Source: Mimachlamys varia (taxonomy: Eukaryota; Mollusca; Bivalvia; Pectinida; Pectinidae). From it: a stretch of DNA of 64,000 nucleotides. The notes under the pieces are model-generated. The model did no database searches, was not told the origin of the DNA, and saw only the letters and a list, made by a program, of their open reading frames with translations. The stretch covers positions 29,697,001 through 29,761,000 of the forward strand of contig OX392538.1 in the NCBI GenBank assembly GCA_947623455.1. The letters are read 5' to 3'. The stretch's first letter is position 1, and each line of letters begins with the position of its first letter. A program made the position numbers and the translations under genes. Shown here piece after piece: positions 30,301-45,300 of this stretch.

Positions 30301-33300
30301 ATACTTTTGTACTACCCGTAGTTAACATTCTGTATACTTCACTAAATCCCCGCAAATCTTAATCGTCTGTAACTTGAAATGAAACATATTAACGTATTTT
30401 TTATTAAATGACGTGTTTTTTTCACAATTGGTAACGTATTGAGAATAACAAAGACGGACCGATACCAAGCGTGTATATATATACTCCCATTGGTACAATG
30501 TGTACCCACATCGGGGTCTGTCTGTCTTGTGTAACAATGGGAATATGCCAAGTTTAATTTCAGTTTTTACAATAAAAAAGCCAATTGCTTTTATTATTTT
30601 AACAGCTGTTTACATGGATATTAATGGGGTTTTCTACTCGATTTAAAGTTCCTTTTTTTTTTGGAAATCCACCAAAAAATATATGTAATTATATGTTTAT
30701 GCTAAAATGCCTATTTGTATTAATTGATTAAATTTGTGTTTATTTGTTTCACAGAGATTTCCACAACTGCCTCCCCTACGCAAACAACGGTTCCTTCTCC
30801 AACTACAACACTTGAATGCGCGTTGGAAGATATTATGAATGCTACCGATCTATTTCCAAATATTCCATTTACCATATTGACCAAAGGCACAGATGGCAAG
30901 ACGAATACTATGACCGTTGACTTCAACTCAGAAACTCCAACAGTAGCTATACCCGTTACAGCCACAACAACAGAGATCATAATCGAAATAAATCCACAAG
31001 CTGCTACGTCAGCGGTCGGTTCGACGACAACTATATCACCTATGAATACGGCGCCATTTGCATTAGAGATGATAGCGTTAGGGTTTCCAGTTGGGGACTC
31101 ACCAGATAGTGTTACCATAACGGTCAATGACGATGATGAGGAAACCCCGTCAAAACAAGTGGTACGTAGCTGTTTAGAAATGCAAAAACATATTTAAGAG
31201 CATTTATAACCATTTTACAATTTCTTACCCGCAGTCATACGCTTAAAACAAAAAGAATAACATGTAGAAGTTCCATTTGTATACGGACTTTTAATTGCGT
31301 CTGTTGCCTTTAACCTTGGCATGAAATCGAAATCATTTAAACACATACATAATGCTTGTGTTGTCAGCCTCTGGAACAGAGCACGAACGGGAGTCCACCG
31401 GACATATCTACAAGCTGGGCCTCTGAAAAACCACAAAACAATGTTCAGACTATAAAGATTACAATCCAAGTTTCACCAGAAGATATACCAGAGGGAGAGA
31501 CAGAGGATTTAGTGATAAAGATAGACCTTGAACTTTGCGTCAAACCAAGTACGTATGCGTTCAAAAAGAACACAATGAACATAGTTTTTAAAGTTTGTCC
31601 GATTGTATGGAAAACATGTCTGTGTTTTCAAATGTTTAAGATACAAATCAAGAGATCCGCGAATGTTTTGTGAATGAAGATTTCCAATTTTAAAACTAGT
31701 TATCTACTTCTTATCATGTACAAAAAAACCCGTCGCATTACGATAGATATAAATGTGCACAATTTAAGACATAGTATGCACCTGTCTTAGTTAACTTACT
31801 GTTTTATTATCACAATAAGCTTTAGCGATTTAAGAATATTTCCTGATATTCACAATTTGTTTAATAGTGACCATTCATTTCTATCTCATTGAAGAATACT
31901 CAAATATCTGTTTATAAAACGATCATCATTTCCTAAAGTGAAAGTGAGGGTACGAACAATTTTCTCACTTTGCCATTCGTCAAAAAGAGAAAAAGAGGTT
32001 ATATTTTCTCAAGCGATAGTAGAGCTCTATACACATACTATCATTTATGTGAATTCACAGAGACGACAACATCTGCCACAACCGAAGAAGCAACGACAAC
32101 GACGTCAGGTACTTTTCCCATTTTAGAATATTTTTGTACTACCCGTAGTGAACATTCTGTATACTTTACTAAATCCCCGCAAAATCTTAGTCGTCTGTAA
32201 CTTGAAATGAAACATATTAACGTATTTTTTATTAAATGACGTGTTTTTTTCACAATTGGTAACGTATTGAGAATAACAAAGACGGACCGATAACAAGCAT
32301 GTATATATACTCCGATTGGTACAATGTGTACCCACATCGGGGTCTGTCTGTCTTGGGTAACAATGGGAATATGCCAGGTTTAATTTCAGTTATTACAATA
32401 AAAAAGCCAATTGCTTTTATTATTTTAACAGCTGTTTACATGGATATTAATGGGGTTTTCTACTCGATTTAAAGTTCTTTTATTTTTGGAAATTCACCAA
32501 AAAATCTATGTAATTATATGTTTATGCTAAAATGCCTATTTGTATTAATTGATTAAATTTGTGTTTATTTGTTTCACAGAGATTTCCACAACTGCCTCCC
32601 CTACGCAAACAACGGTTCCTTCTCCAACTACAACACTTGAATGCGCGTTGGAAGATATTATGAATGCTACCGATTTATTTCCAAATATTCCATTTACCAT
32701 ATTGACCAAAGGCACAGATGGCAAGACGAATACTATGACCGTTGACTTCAACTCAGAAACTCCAACAGTAGCTATACCCGTTACAGCCACAACAACAGAG
32801 ATCATAATCGAAATAAATCCACAAGCTGCTACGTCAGCGGTCGGTTCGACGACAACTATATCACCTATGAATACGGCGCCATTTGCATTAGAGATGATAG
32901 CGTTAGGGTTTCCAGTTGGGGACTCACCAGATAGTGTTACCATAACGGTCAATGACGATGATGAGGAAACCCCGTCAAAACAAGTGGTACGTAGCTGTTT
33001 AGAAATGCAAAAACATATTTAAGAGCATTTATAACCATTTTACAATTTCTTACCCGCAGTCATACGCTTAAAACAAAAAGAATAACATGTAGAAGTTCCA
33101 TTTGTATACGGACTTTTAATTGCGTCTGTTGCCTTTAACCTTGGCATGAAATCGAAATCATTTAAACACATACATAATGCTTGTGTTGTCAGCCTCTGGA
33201 ACAGAGCACGAACGGGAGTCCACCGGACATATCTACAAGCTGGGCCTCTGAAAAACCACAAAACAATGTTCAGACTATAAAGATTACAATCCAAGTTTCA

Positions 33301-36300
33301 CCAGAAGATATACCAGAGGGAGAGACAGAGGATTTAGTGATAAAGATAGACCTTGAACTTTGCGTCAAACCAAGTACGTATGCGTTCAAAAAGAACACAA
33401 TGAACATAGTTTTTAAAGTTTGTCCGATTGTATGGAAAACATGTCTGTGTTTTCAAATGTTTAAGATACAAATCAAGAGATCCGCGAATGTTTTGTGAAT
33501 GAAGATTTCCAATTTTAAAACTAGTTATCTACTTCTTATCATGTACAAAAAAACCCGTCGCATTACGATAGATATAAATGTGCACAATTTAAGACATAGT
33601 ATGCACCTGTCTTAGTTAACTTACTGTTTTATTATCACAATAAGCTTTAGCGATTTAAGAATATTTCCTGATATTCACAATTTGTTTAATAGTGACCATT
33701 CATTTCTATCTCATTGAAGAATACTCAAATATCTGTTTATAAAACGATCATCATTTCCTAAAGTGAAAGTGAGGGTACGAACAATTTTCTCACTTTGCCA
33801 TTCGTCAAAAAGAGAAAAAGAGGTTATATTTTCTCAAGCGATAGTAGAGCTCTATACACATACTATCATTTATGTGAATTCACAGAGACGACAACATCTG
33901 CCACAACCGAAGAAGCAACGACAACGACGTCAGGTACTTTTCCCATTTTAGAATATTTTTGTACTACCCGTAGTGAACATTCTGTATACTTTACTAAATC
34001 CCCGCAAAATCTTAGTCGTCTGTAACTTGAAATGAAACATATTAACGTATTTTTTATTAAATGACGTGTTTTTTTCACAATTGGTAACGTATTGAGAATA
34101 ACAAAGACGGACCGATACCAAGCATGTATATATACTCCGATTGGTACAATGTGTACCCACATCGGGGTCTGTCTGTCTTGGGTAACAATGGGAATATGCC
34201 AGGTTTAATTTCAGTTATTACAATAAAAAAGCCAATTGCTTTTATTATTTTAACAGCTGTTTACATGGATATTAATGGGGTTTTCTACTCGATTTAAAGT
34301 TCTTTTATTTTTGGAAATTCACCAAAAAATCTATGTAATTATATGTTTATGCTAAAATGCCTATTTGTATTAATTGATTAAATTTGTGTTTATTTGTTTC
34401 ACAGAGATTTCCACAACTGCCTCCCCTACGCAAACAACGGTTCCTTCTCCAACTACAACACTTGAATGCGCGTTGGAAGATATTATGAATGCTACCGATT
34501 TATTTCCAAATATTCCATTTACCATATTGACCAAAGGCACAGATGGCAAGACGAATACTATGACCGTTGACTTCAACTCAGAAACTCCAACAGTAGCTAT
34601 ACCCGTTACAGCCACAACAACAGAGATCATAATCGAAATAAATCCACAAGCTGCTACGTCAGCGGTCGGTTCGACGACAACTATATCACCTATGAATACG
34701 GCGCCATTTGCATTAGAGATGATAGCATTAGGGTTTCCAGTTGGGGACTCACCAGATAGTGTTACCATAACGGTCAATGACGATGATGAGGAAACCCCGT
34801 CAAAACAAGTGGTACGTAGCTGTTTAGAAATGCAAAAACATATTTAAGAGCATTTATAACCATTTTACAATTTCTTACCCGCAGTCATACGCTTAAAACA
34901 AAAAGAATAACATGTAGAAGTTCCATTTGTATACGGACTTTTAATTGCGTCTGTTGACTTTAACCTTGGCATGAAATCGAAATCATTTAAACACATACAT
35001 AATGCTTGTGTTGTCAGCCTCTGGAACAGAGCACGAACGGGAGTCCACCGGACATATCTACAAGCTGGGCCTCTGAAAAACCACAAAACAATGTTCAGAC
35101 TATAAAGATTACAATCCAAGTTTCACCAGAAGATATACCAGAGGGAGAGACAGAGGATTTAGTGATAAAGATAGACCTTGAACTTTGCGTCAAACCAAGT
35201 ACGTATGCGTTCAAAAAGAACACAATGAACATAGTTTTTAAAGTTTGTCCGATTGTATGGAAAACATGTCTGTGTTTTCAAATGTTTAAGATACAAATCA
35301 AGAGATCCGCGAATGTTTTGTGAATGAAGATTTCCAATTTTAAAACTAGTTATCTACTTCTTATCATGTACAAAAAAACCCGTCGCATTACGATAGATAT
35401 AAATGTGCACAATTTAAGACATAGTATGCACCTGTCTTAGTTAACTTACTGTTTTATTATCACAATAAGCTTTAGCGATTTAAGAATATTTCCTGATATT
35501 CACAATTTGTTTAATAGTGACCATTCATTTCTATCTCATTGAAGAATACTCAAATATCTGTTTATAAAACGATCATCATTTCCTAAAGTGAAAGTGAGGG
35601 TACGAACAATTTTCTCACTTTGCCATTCGTCAAAAAGAGAAAAAGAGGTTATATTTTCTCAAGCGATAGTAGAGCTCTATACACATACTATCATTTATGT
35701 GAATTCACAGAGACGACAACATCTGCCACAACCGAAGAAGCAACGACAACGACGTCAGGTACTTTTCCCATTTTAGAATATTTTTGTACTACCCGTAGTG
35801 AACATTCTGTATACTTTACTAAATCCCCGCAAAATCTTAGTCGTCTGTAACTTGAAATGAAACATATTAACGTATTTTTTATTAAATGACGTGTTTTTTT
35901 CACAATTGGTAACGTATTGAGAATAACAAAGACGGACCGATACCAAGCATGTATATATACTCCGATTGGTACAATGTGTACCCACATCGGGGTCTGTCTG
36001 TCTTGGGTAACAATGGGAATATGCCAGGTTTAATTTCAGTTATTACAATAAAAAAGCCAATTGCTTTTATTATTTTAACAGCTGTTTACATGGATATTAA
36101 TGGGGTTTTCTACTCGATTTAAAGTTCTTTTATTTTTGGAAATTCACCAAAAAATCTATGTAATTATATGTTTATGCTAAAATGCCTATTTGTATTAATT
36201 GATTAAATTTGTGTTTATTTGTTTCACAGAGATTTCCACAACTGCCTCCCCTACGCAAACAACGGTTCCTTCTCCAACTACAACACTTGAATGCGCGTTG

Positions 36301-39300
36301 GAAGATATTATGAATGCTACCGATTTATTTCCAAATATTCCATTTACCATATTGACCAAAGGCACAGATGGCAAGACGAATACTATGACCGTTGACTTCA
36401 ACTCAGAAACTCCAACAGTAGCTATACCCGTTACAGCCACAACAACAGAGATCATAATCGAAATAAATCCACAAGCTGCTACGTCAGCGGTCGGTTCGAC
36501 GACAACTATATCACCTATGAATACGGCGCCATTTGCATTAGAGATGATAGCGTTAGGGTTTCCAGTTGGGGACTCACCAGATAGTGTTACCATAACGGTC
36601 AATGACGATGATGAGGAAACCCCGTCAAAACAAGTGGTACGTAGCTGTTTAGAAATGCAAAAACATATTTAAGAGCATTTATAACCATTTTACAATTTCT
36701 TACCCGCAGTCATACGCTTAAAACAAAAAGAATAACATGTAGAAGTTCCATTTGTATACGGACTTTTAATTGCGTCTGTTGCCTTTAACCTTGGCATGAA
36801 ATCGAAATCATTTAAACACATACATAATGCTTGTGTTGTCAGCCTCTGGAACAGAGCACGAACGGGAGTCCACCGGACATATCTACAAGCTGGGCCTCTG
36901 AAAAACCACAAAACAATGTTCAGACTATAAAGATTACAATCCAAGTTTCACCAGAAGATATACCAGAGGGAGAGACAGAGGATTTAGTGATAAAGATAGA
37001 CCTTGAACTTTGCGTCAAACCAAGTACGTATGCGTTCAAAAAGAACACAATGAACATAGTTTTTAAAGTTTGTCCGATTGTATGGAAAACATGTCTGTGT
37101 TTTCAAATGTTTAAGATACAAATCAAGAGATCCGCGAATGTTTTGTGAATGAAGATTTCCAATTTTAAAACTAGTTATCTACTTCTTATCATGTACAAAA
37201 AAACCCGTCGCATTACGATAGATATAAATGTGCACAATTTAAGACATAGTATGCACCTGTCTTAGTTAACTTACTGTTTTATTATCACAATAAGCTTTAG
37301 CGATTTAAGAATATTTCCTGATATTCACAATTTGTTTAATAGTGACCATTCATTTCTATCTCATTGAAGAATACTCAAATATCTGTTTATAAAACGATCA
37401 TCATTTCCTAAAGTGAAAGTGAGGGTACGAACAATTTTCTCACTTTGCCATTCGTCAAAAAGAGAAAAAGAGGTTATATTTTCTCAAGCGATAGTAGAGC
37501 TCTATACACATACTATCATTTATGTGAATTCACAGAGACGACAACATCTGCCACAACCGAAGAAGCAACGACAACGACGTCAGGTACTTTTCCCATTTTA
37601 GAATATTTTTGTACTACCCGTAGTGAACATTCTGTATACTTTATTAAATCCCCGCAAAATCTTAGTCGTCTGTAACTTGAAATGAAACATATTAACGTAT
37701 TTTTTATTAAATGACGTGTTTTTTTCACAATTGGTAACGTATTGAGAATAACAAAGACGGACCGATACCAAGCATGTATATATACTCCCATTGGTACAAT
37801 GTGTACCCACATCGGGGTCTGTCTGTCTTGGGTAACAATGGGAATATGCCAGGTTTAATTTCAGTTATTACAATAAAAAAGCCAATTGCTTTTATTATTT
37901 TAACAGCTGTTTACATGGATATTAATGGGGTTTTCTACTCGATTTAAAGTTCTTTTATTTTTGGAAATTCACCAAAAAATCTATGTAATTATATGTTTAT
38001 GCTAAAATGCCTATTTGTATTAATTGATTAAATTTGTGTTTATTTGTTTCACAGAGATTTCCACAACTGCCTCCCCTACGCAAACAACGGTTCCTTCTCC
38101 AACTACAACACTTGAATGCGCGTTGGAAGATATTATGAATGCTACCGATTTATTTCCAAATATTCCATTTACCATATTGACCAAAGGCACAGATGGCAAG
38201 ACGAATACTATGACCGTTGACTTCAACTCAGAAACTCCAACAGTAGCTATACCCGTTACAGCCACAACAACAGAGATCATAATCGAAATAAATCCACAAG
38301 CTGCTACGTCAGCGGTCGGTTCGACGACAACTATATCACCTATGAATACGGCGCCATTTGCATTAGAGATGATAGCGTTAGGGTTTCCAGTTGGGGACTC
38401 ACCAGATAGTGTTACCATAACGGTCAATGACGATGATGAGGAAACCCCGTCAAAACAAGTGGTACGTAGCTGTTTAGAAATGCAAAAACATATTTAAGAG
38501 CATTTATAACCATTTTACAATTTCTTACCCGCAGTCATACGCTTAAAACAAAAAGAATAACATGTAGAAGTTCCATTTGTATACGGACTTTTAATTGCGT
38601 CTGTTGACTTTAACCTTGGCATGAAATCGAAATCATTTAAACACATACATAATGCTTGTGTTGTCAGCCTCTGGAACAGAGCACGAACGGGAGTCCACCG
38701 GACATATCTACAAGCTGGGCCTCTGAAAAACCACAAAACAATGTTCAGACTATAAAGATTACAATCCAAGTTTCACCAGAAGATATACCAGAGGGAGAGA
38801 CAGAGGATTTAGTGATAAAGATAGACCTTGAACTTTGCGTCAAACCAAGTACGTATGCGTTCAAAAAGAACACAATGAACATAGTTTTTAAAGTTTGTCC
38901 GATTGTATGGAAAACATGTCTGTGTTTTCAAATGTTTAAGATACAAATCAAGAGATCCGCGAATGTTTTGTGAATGAAGATTTCCAATTTTAAAACTAGT
39001 TATCTACTTCTTATCATGTACAAAAAAACCCGTCGCATTACGATAGATATAAATGTGCACAATTTAAGACATAGTATGCACCTGTCTTAGTTAACTTACT
39101 GTTTTATTATCACAATAAGCTTTAGCGATTTAAGAATATTTCCTGATATTCACAATTTGTTTAATAGTGACCATTCATTTCTATCTCATTGAAGAATACT
39201 CAAATATCTGTTTATAAAACGATCATCATTTCCTAAAGTGAAAGTGAGGGTACGAACAATTTTCTCACTTTGCCATTCGTCAAAAAGAGAAAAAGAGGTT

Positions 39301-42300
39301 AAATTTTCTCAAGCGATAGTAGAGCTCTATACACATACTATCATTTATGTGAATTCACAGAGACGACAACATCTGCCACAACCGAAGAAGCAACGACAAC
39401 GACGTCAGGTACTTTTCCCATTTTAGAATATTTTTGTACTACCCGTAGTGAACATTCTGTATACTTTACTAAATCCCCGCAAAATCTTAGTCGTCTGTAA
39501 CTTGAAATGAAACATATTAACGTATTTTTTATTAAATGACGTGTTTTTTTCACAATTGGTAACGTATTGAGAATAACAAAGACGGACCGATACCAAGCAT
39601 GTATATATACTCCGATTGGTACAATGTGTACCCACATCGGGGTCTGTCTGTCTTGGGTAACAATGGGAATATGCCAGGTTTAATTTCAGTTATTACAATA
39701 AAAAAGCCAATTGCTTTTATTATTTTAACAGCTGTTTACATGGATATTAATGGGGTTTTCTACTCGATTTAAAGTTCTTTTATTTTTGGAAATTCACCAA
39801 AAAATCTATGTAATTATATGTTTATGCTAAAATGCCTATTTGTATTAATTGATTAAATTTGTGTTTATTTGTTTCACAGAGATTTCCACAACTGCCTCCC
39901 CTACGCAAACAACGGTTCCTTCTCCAACTACAACACTTGAATGCGCGTTGGAAGATATTATGAATGCTACCGATTTATTTCCAAATATTCCATTTACCAT
40001 ATTGACCAAAGGCACAGATGGCAAGACGAATACTATGACCGTTGACTTCAACTCAGAAACTCCAACAGTAGCTATACCCGTTACAGCCACAACAACAGAG
40101 ATCATAATCGAAATAAATCCACAAGCTGCTACGTCAGCGGTCGGTTCGACGACAACTATATCACCTATGAATACGGCGCCATTTGCATTAGAGATGATAG
40201 CGTTAGGGTTTCCAGTTGGGGACTCACCAGATAGTGTTACCATAACGGTCAATGACGATGATGAGGAAACCCCGTCAAAACAAGTGGTACGTAGCTGTTT
40301 AGAAATGCAAAAACATATTTAAGAGCATTTATAACCATTTTACAATTTCTTACCCGCAGTCATACGCTTAAAACAAAAAGAAGAACATGTAGAAGTTCCA
40401 TTTGTATACGGACTTTTAATTGCGTCTGTTGCCTTTAACCTTGGCATGAAATCGAAATCATTTAAACACATACATAATGCTTGTGTTGTCAGCCTCTGGA
40501 ACAGAGCACGAACGGGAGTCCACCGGACATATCTACAAGCTGGGCCTCTGAAAAACCACAAAACAATGTTCAGACTATAAAGATTACAATCCAAGTTTCA
40601 CCAGAAGATATACCAGAGGGAGAGACAGAGGATTTAGTGATAAAGATAGACCTTGAACTTTGCGTCAAACCAAGTACGTATGCGTTCAAAAAGAACACAA
40701 TGAACATAGTTTTTAAAGTTTGTCCGAATGTATGGAAAACATGTCTGTGTTTTCAAATGTTTAAGATACAAATCAAGAGATCCGCGAATGTTTTGTGAAT
40801 GAAGATTTCCAATTTTAAAACTAGTTATCTACTTCTTATTATGTACAAAAAACCCGTCGCATTACGATAGATATAAATGTGCACAATTTAAGACATAGTA
40901 TGCACCTGTCTTAGTTAACTTACTGTTTTATTATCACAATAAGCTTTAGCGATTTAAGAATATTTCCTGATATTCACAATTTGTTTAATAGTGATCATTC
41001 GTTTCTATCTCATAGAAGAATACTCAAATATCTGTTTATAAAACGATCATCATTTCCTAAAGTGAAAGTGAGGGTACGATCAATTTTCTCACTTTGCCAT
41101 TCGTCAAAAAGAGAAAAAGAGGTTATATTTTCCCAAGCGATAGTAGAGCTCTATACACATACTATCATTTATGTGAATTCACAGAGACGACAACATCTGC
41201 CACAACCGAAGAAGCAACGACAACGACGTCAGGTACTTTTCCCATTTTAGAATACTTTTGTACTACCCGTAGTTAACATTCTGTATACTTCACTAAATCC
41301 CCGCAAATCTTAATCGTCTGTAACTTGAAATGAAACATATTAACGTATTTTTTATTAAATGACGTGTTTTTTTCACAATTGGTAACGTATTGAGAATAAC
41401 AAAGACGGACCGATACCAAGCGTGTATATATATACTCCCATTGGTACAATGTGTACCCACATCGGGGTCTGTCTGTCTTGTGTAACAATGGGAATATGCC
41501 AAGTTTAATTTCAGTTTTTACAATAAAAAAGCCAATTGCTTTTATTATTTTAACAGCTGTTTACATGGATATTAATGGGGTTTTCTACTCGATTTAAAGT
41601 TCCTTTTTTTTTTGGAAATCCACCAAAAAATATATGTAATTATATGTTTATGCTAAAATGCCTATTTGTATTAATTGATTAAATTTGTGTTTATTTGTTT
41701 CACAGAGATTTCCACAACTGCCTCCCCTACGCAAACAACGGTTCCTTCTCCAACTACAACACTTGAATGCGCGTTGGAAGATATTATGAATGCTACCGAT
41801 TTATTTCCAAATATTCCATTTACCATATTGACCAAAGGCACAGATGGCAAGACGAATACTATGACCGTTGACTTCAACTCAGAAACTCCAACAGTAGCTA
41901 TACCCGTTACAGCCACAACAACAGAGATCATAATCGAAATAAATCCACAAGCTGCTACGTCAGCGGTCGGTTCGACGACAACTATATCACCTATGAATAC
42001 GGCGCCATTTGCATTAGAGATGATAGCGTTAGGGTTTCCAGTTGGGGACTCACCAGATAGTGTTACCATAACGGTCAATGACGATGATGAGGAAACCCCG
42101 TCAAAACAAGTGGTACGTAGCTGTTTAGAAATGCAAAAACATATTTAAGAGCATTTATAACCATTTTACAATTTCTTACCCGCAGTCATACGCTTAAAAC
42201 AAAAAGAAGAACATGTAGAAGTTCCATTTGTATACGGACTTTTAATTGCGTCTGTTGCCTTTAACCTTGGCATGAAATCGAAATCATTTAAACACATACA

Positions 42301-45300
42301 TAATGCTTGTGTTGTCAGCCTCTGGAACAGAGCACGAACGGGAGTCCACCGGACATATCTACAAGCTGGGCCTCTGAAAAACCACAAAACAATGTTCAGA
42401 CTATAAAGATTACAATCCAAGTTTCACCAGAAGATATACCAGAGGGAGAGACAGAGGATTTAGTGATAAAGATAGACCTTGAACTTTGCGTCAAACCAAG
42501 TACGTATGCGTTCAAAAAGAACACAATGAACATAGTTTTTAAAGTTTGTCCGATTGTATGGAAAACATGTCTGTGTTTTCAAATGTTTAAGATACAAATC
42601 AAGAGATCCGCGAATGTTTTGTGAATGAAGATTTCCAATTTTAAAACTAGTTATCTACTTCTTATTATGTACAAAAAAACCCGTCGCATTACGATAGATA
42701 TAAATGTGCACAATTTAAGACATAGTATGCACCTGTCTTAGTTAACTTACTGTTTTATTATCACAATAAGCTTTAGCGATTTAAGAATATTTCCTGATAT
42801 TCACAATTTGTTTAATAGTGACCATTCATTTCTATCTCATTGAAGAATACTCAAATATCTGTTTATAAAACGATCATCATTTCCTAAAGTGAAAGTGAGG
42901 GTACGAACAATTTTCTCACTTTGCCATTCGTCAAAAAGAGAAAAAGAGGTTATATTTTCTCAAGCTATAGTAGAGCTCTATACACATACTATCATTTATG
43001 TGAATTCACAGAGACGACAACATCTGCCACAACCGAAGAAGCAACGACAACGACGTCAGGTACTTTTCCCATTTTAGAATATTTTTGTACTACCCGTAGT
43101 GAACATTCTGTATACTTTACTAAATCCCCGCAAAATCTTAGTCGTCTGTAACTTGAAATGAAACATATTAACGTATTTTTTATTAAATGACGTGTTTTTT
43201 TCACAATTGGTAACGTATTGAGAATAACAAAGACGGACCGATACCAAGCATGTATATATACTCCGATTGGTACAATGTGTACCCACATCGGGGTCTGTCT
43301 GTCTTGGGTAACAATGGGAATATGCCAGGTTTAATTTCAGTTATTACAATAAAAAAGCCAATTGCTTTTATTATTTTAACAGCTGTTTACATGGATATTA
43401 ATGGGGTTTTCTACTCGATTTAAAGTTCTTTTATTTTTGGAAATTCACCAAAAAATCTATGTAATTATATGTTTATGCTAAAATGCCTATTTGTATTAAT
43501 TGATTAAATTTGTGTTTATTTGTTTCACAGAGATTTCCACAACTGCCTCCCCTACGCAAACAACGGTTCCTTCTCCAACTACAACACTTGAATGCGCGTT
43601 GGAAGATATTATGAATGCTACCGATTTATTTCCAAATATTCCATTTACCATATTGACCAAAGGCACAGATGGCAAGACGAATACTATGACCGTTGACTTC
43701 AACTCAGAAACTCCAACAGTAGCTATACCCGTTACAGCCACAACAACAGAGATCATAATCGAAATAAATCCACAAGCTGCTACGTCAGCGGTCGGTTCGA
43801 CGACAACTATATCACCTATGAATACGGCGCCATTTGCATTAGAGATGATAGCGTTAGGGTTTCCAGTTGGGGACTCACCAGATAGTGTTACCATAACGGT
43901 CAATGACGATGATGAGGAAACCCCGTCAAAACAAGTGGTACGTAGCTGTTTAGAAATGCAAAAACATATTTAAGAGCATTTATAACCATTTTACAATTTC
44001 TTACCCGCAGTCATACGCTTAAAACAAAAAGAAGAACATGTAGAAGTTCCATTTGTATACGGACTTTTAATTGCGTCTGTTGCCTTTAACCTTGGCATGA
44101 AATCGAAATCATTTAAACACATACATAATGCTTGTGTTGTCAGCCTCTGGAACAGAGCACGAACGGGAGTCCACCGGACATATCTACAAGCTGGGCCTCT
44201 GAAAAACCACAAAACAATGTTCAGACTATAAAGATTACAATCCAAGTTTCACCAGAAGATATACCAGAGGGAGAGACAGAGGATTTAGTGATAAAGATAG
44301 ACCTTGAACTTTGCGTCAAACCAAGTACGTATGCGTTCAAAAAGAACACAATGAACATAGTTTTTAAAGTTTGTCCGAATGTATGGAAAACATGTCTGTG
44401 TTTTCAAATGTTTAAGATACAAATCAAGAGATCCGCGAATGTTTTGTGAATGAAGATTTCCAATTTTAAAACTAGTTATCTACTTCTTATTATGTACAAA
44501 AAACCCGTCGCATTACGATAGATATAAATGTGCACAATTTAAGACATAGTATGCACCTGTCTTAGTTAACTTACTGTTTTATTATCACAATAAGCTTTAG
44601 CGATTTAAGAATATTTCCTGATATTCACAATTTGTTTAATAGTGACCATTCGTTTCTATCTCATAGAAGAATACTCAAATATCTGTTTATAAAACGATCA
44701 TCATTTCCTAAAGTGAAAGTGAGGGTACGATCAATTTTCTCACTTTGCCATTCGTCAAAAAGAGAAAAAGAGGTTATATTTTCCCAAGCGATAGTAGAGC
44801 TCTATACACATACTATCATTTATGTGAATTCACAGAGACGACAACATCTGCCACAACCGAAGAAGCAACGACAACGACGTCAGGTACTTTTCCGATTTTA
44901 GAATACTTTTGTACTACCCGTAGTTAACATTCTGTATACTTCACTAAATCCCCGCAAATCTTAATCGTCTGTAACTTGAAATGAAACATATTAACGTATT
45001 TTTTATTAAATGACGTGTTTTTTTCACAATTGGTAACGTATTGAGAATAACAAAGACGGACCGATACCAAGCGTGTATATATATACTCCGATTGGTACAA
45101 TGTGTACCCACATCGGGGTCTGTCTGTCTTGTGTAACAATGGGAATATGCCAAGTTTAATTTCAGTTTTTACAATAAAAAAGCCAATTGCTTTTATTATT
45201 TTAACAGCTGTTTACATGGATATTAATGGGGTTTTCTACTCGATTTAAAGTTCCTTTTTTTTTTGGAAATCCACCAAAAAATATATGTAATTATATGTTT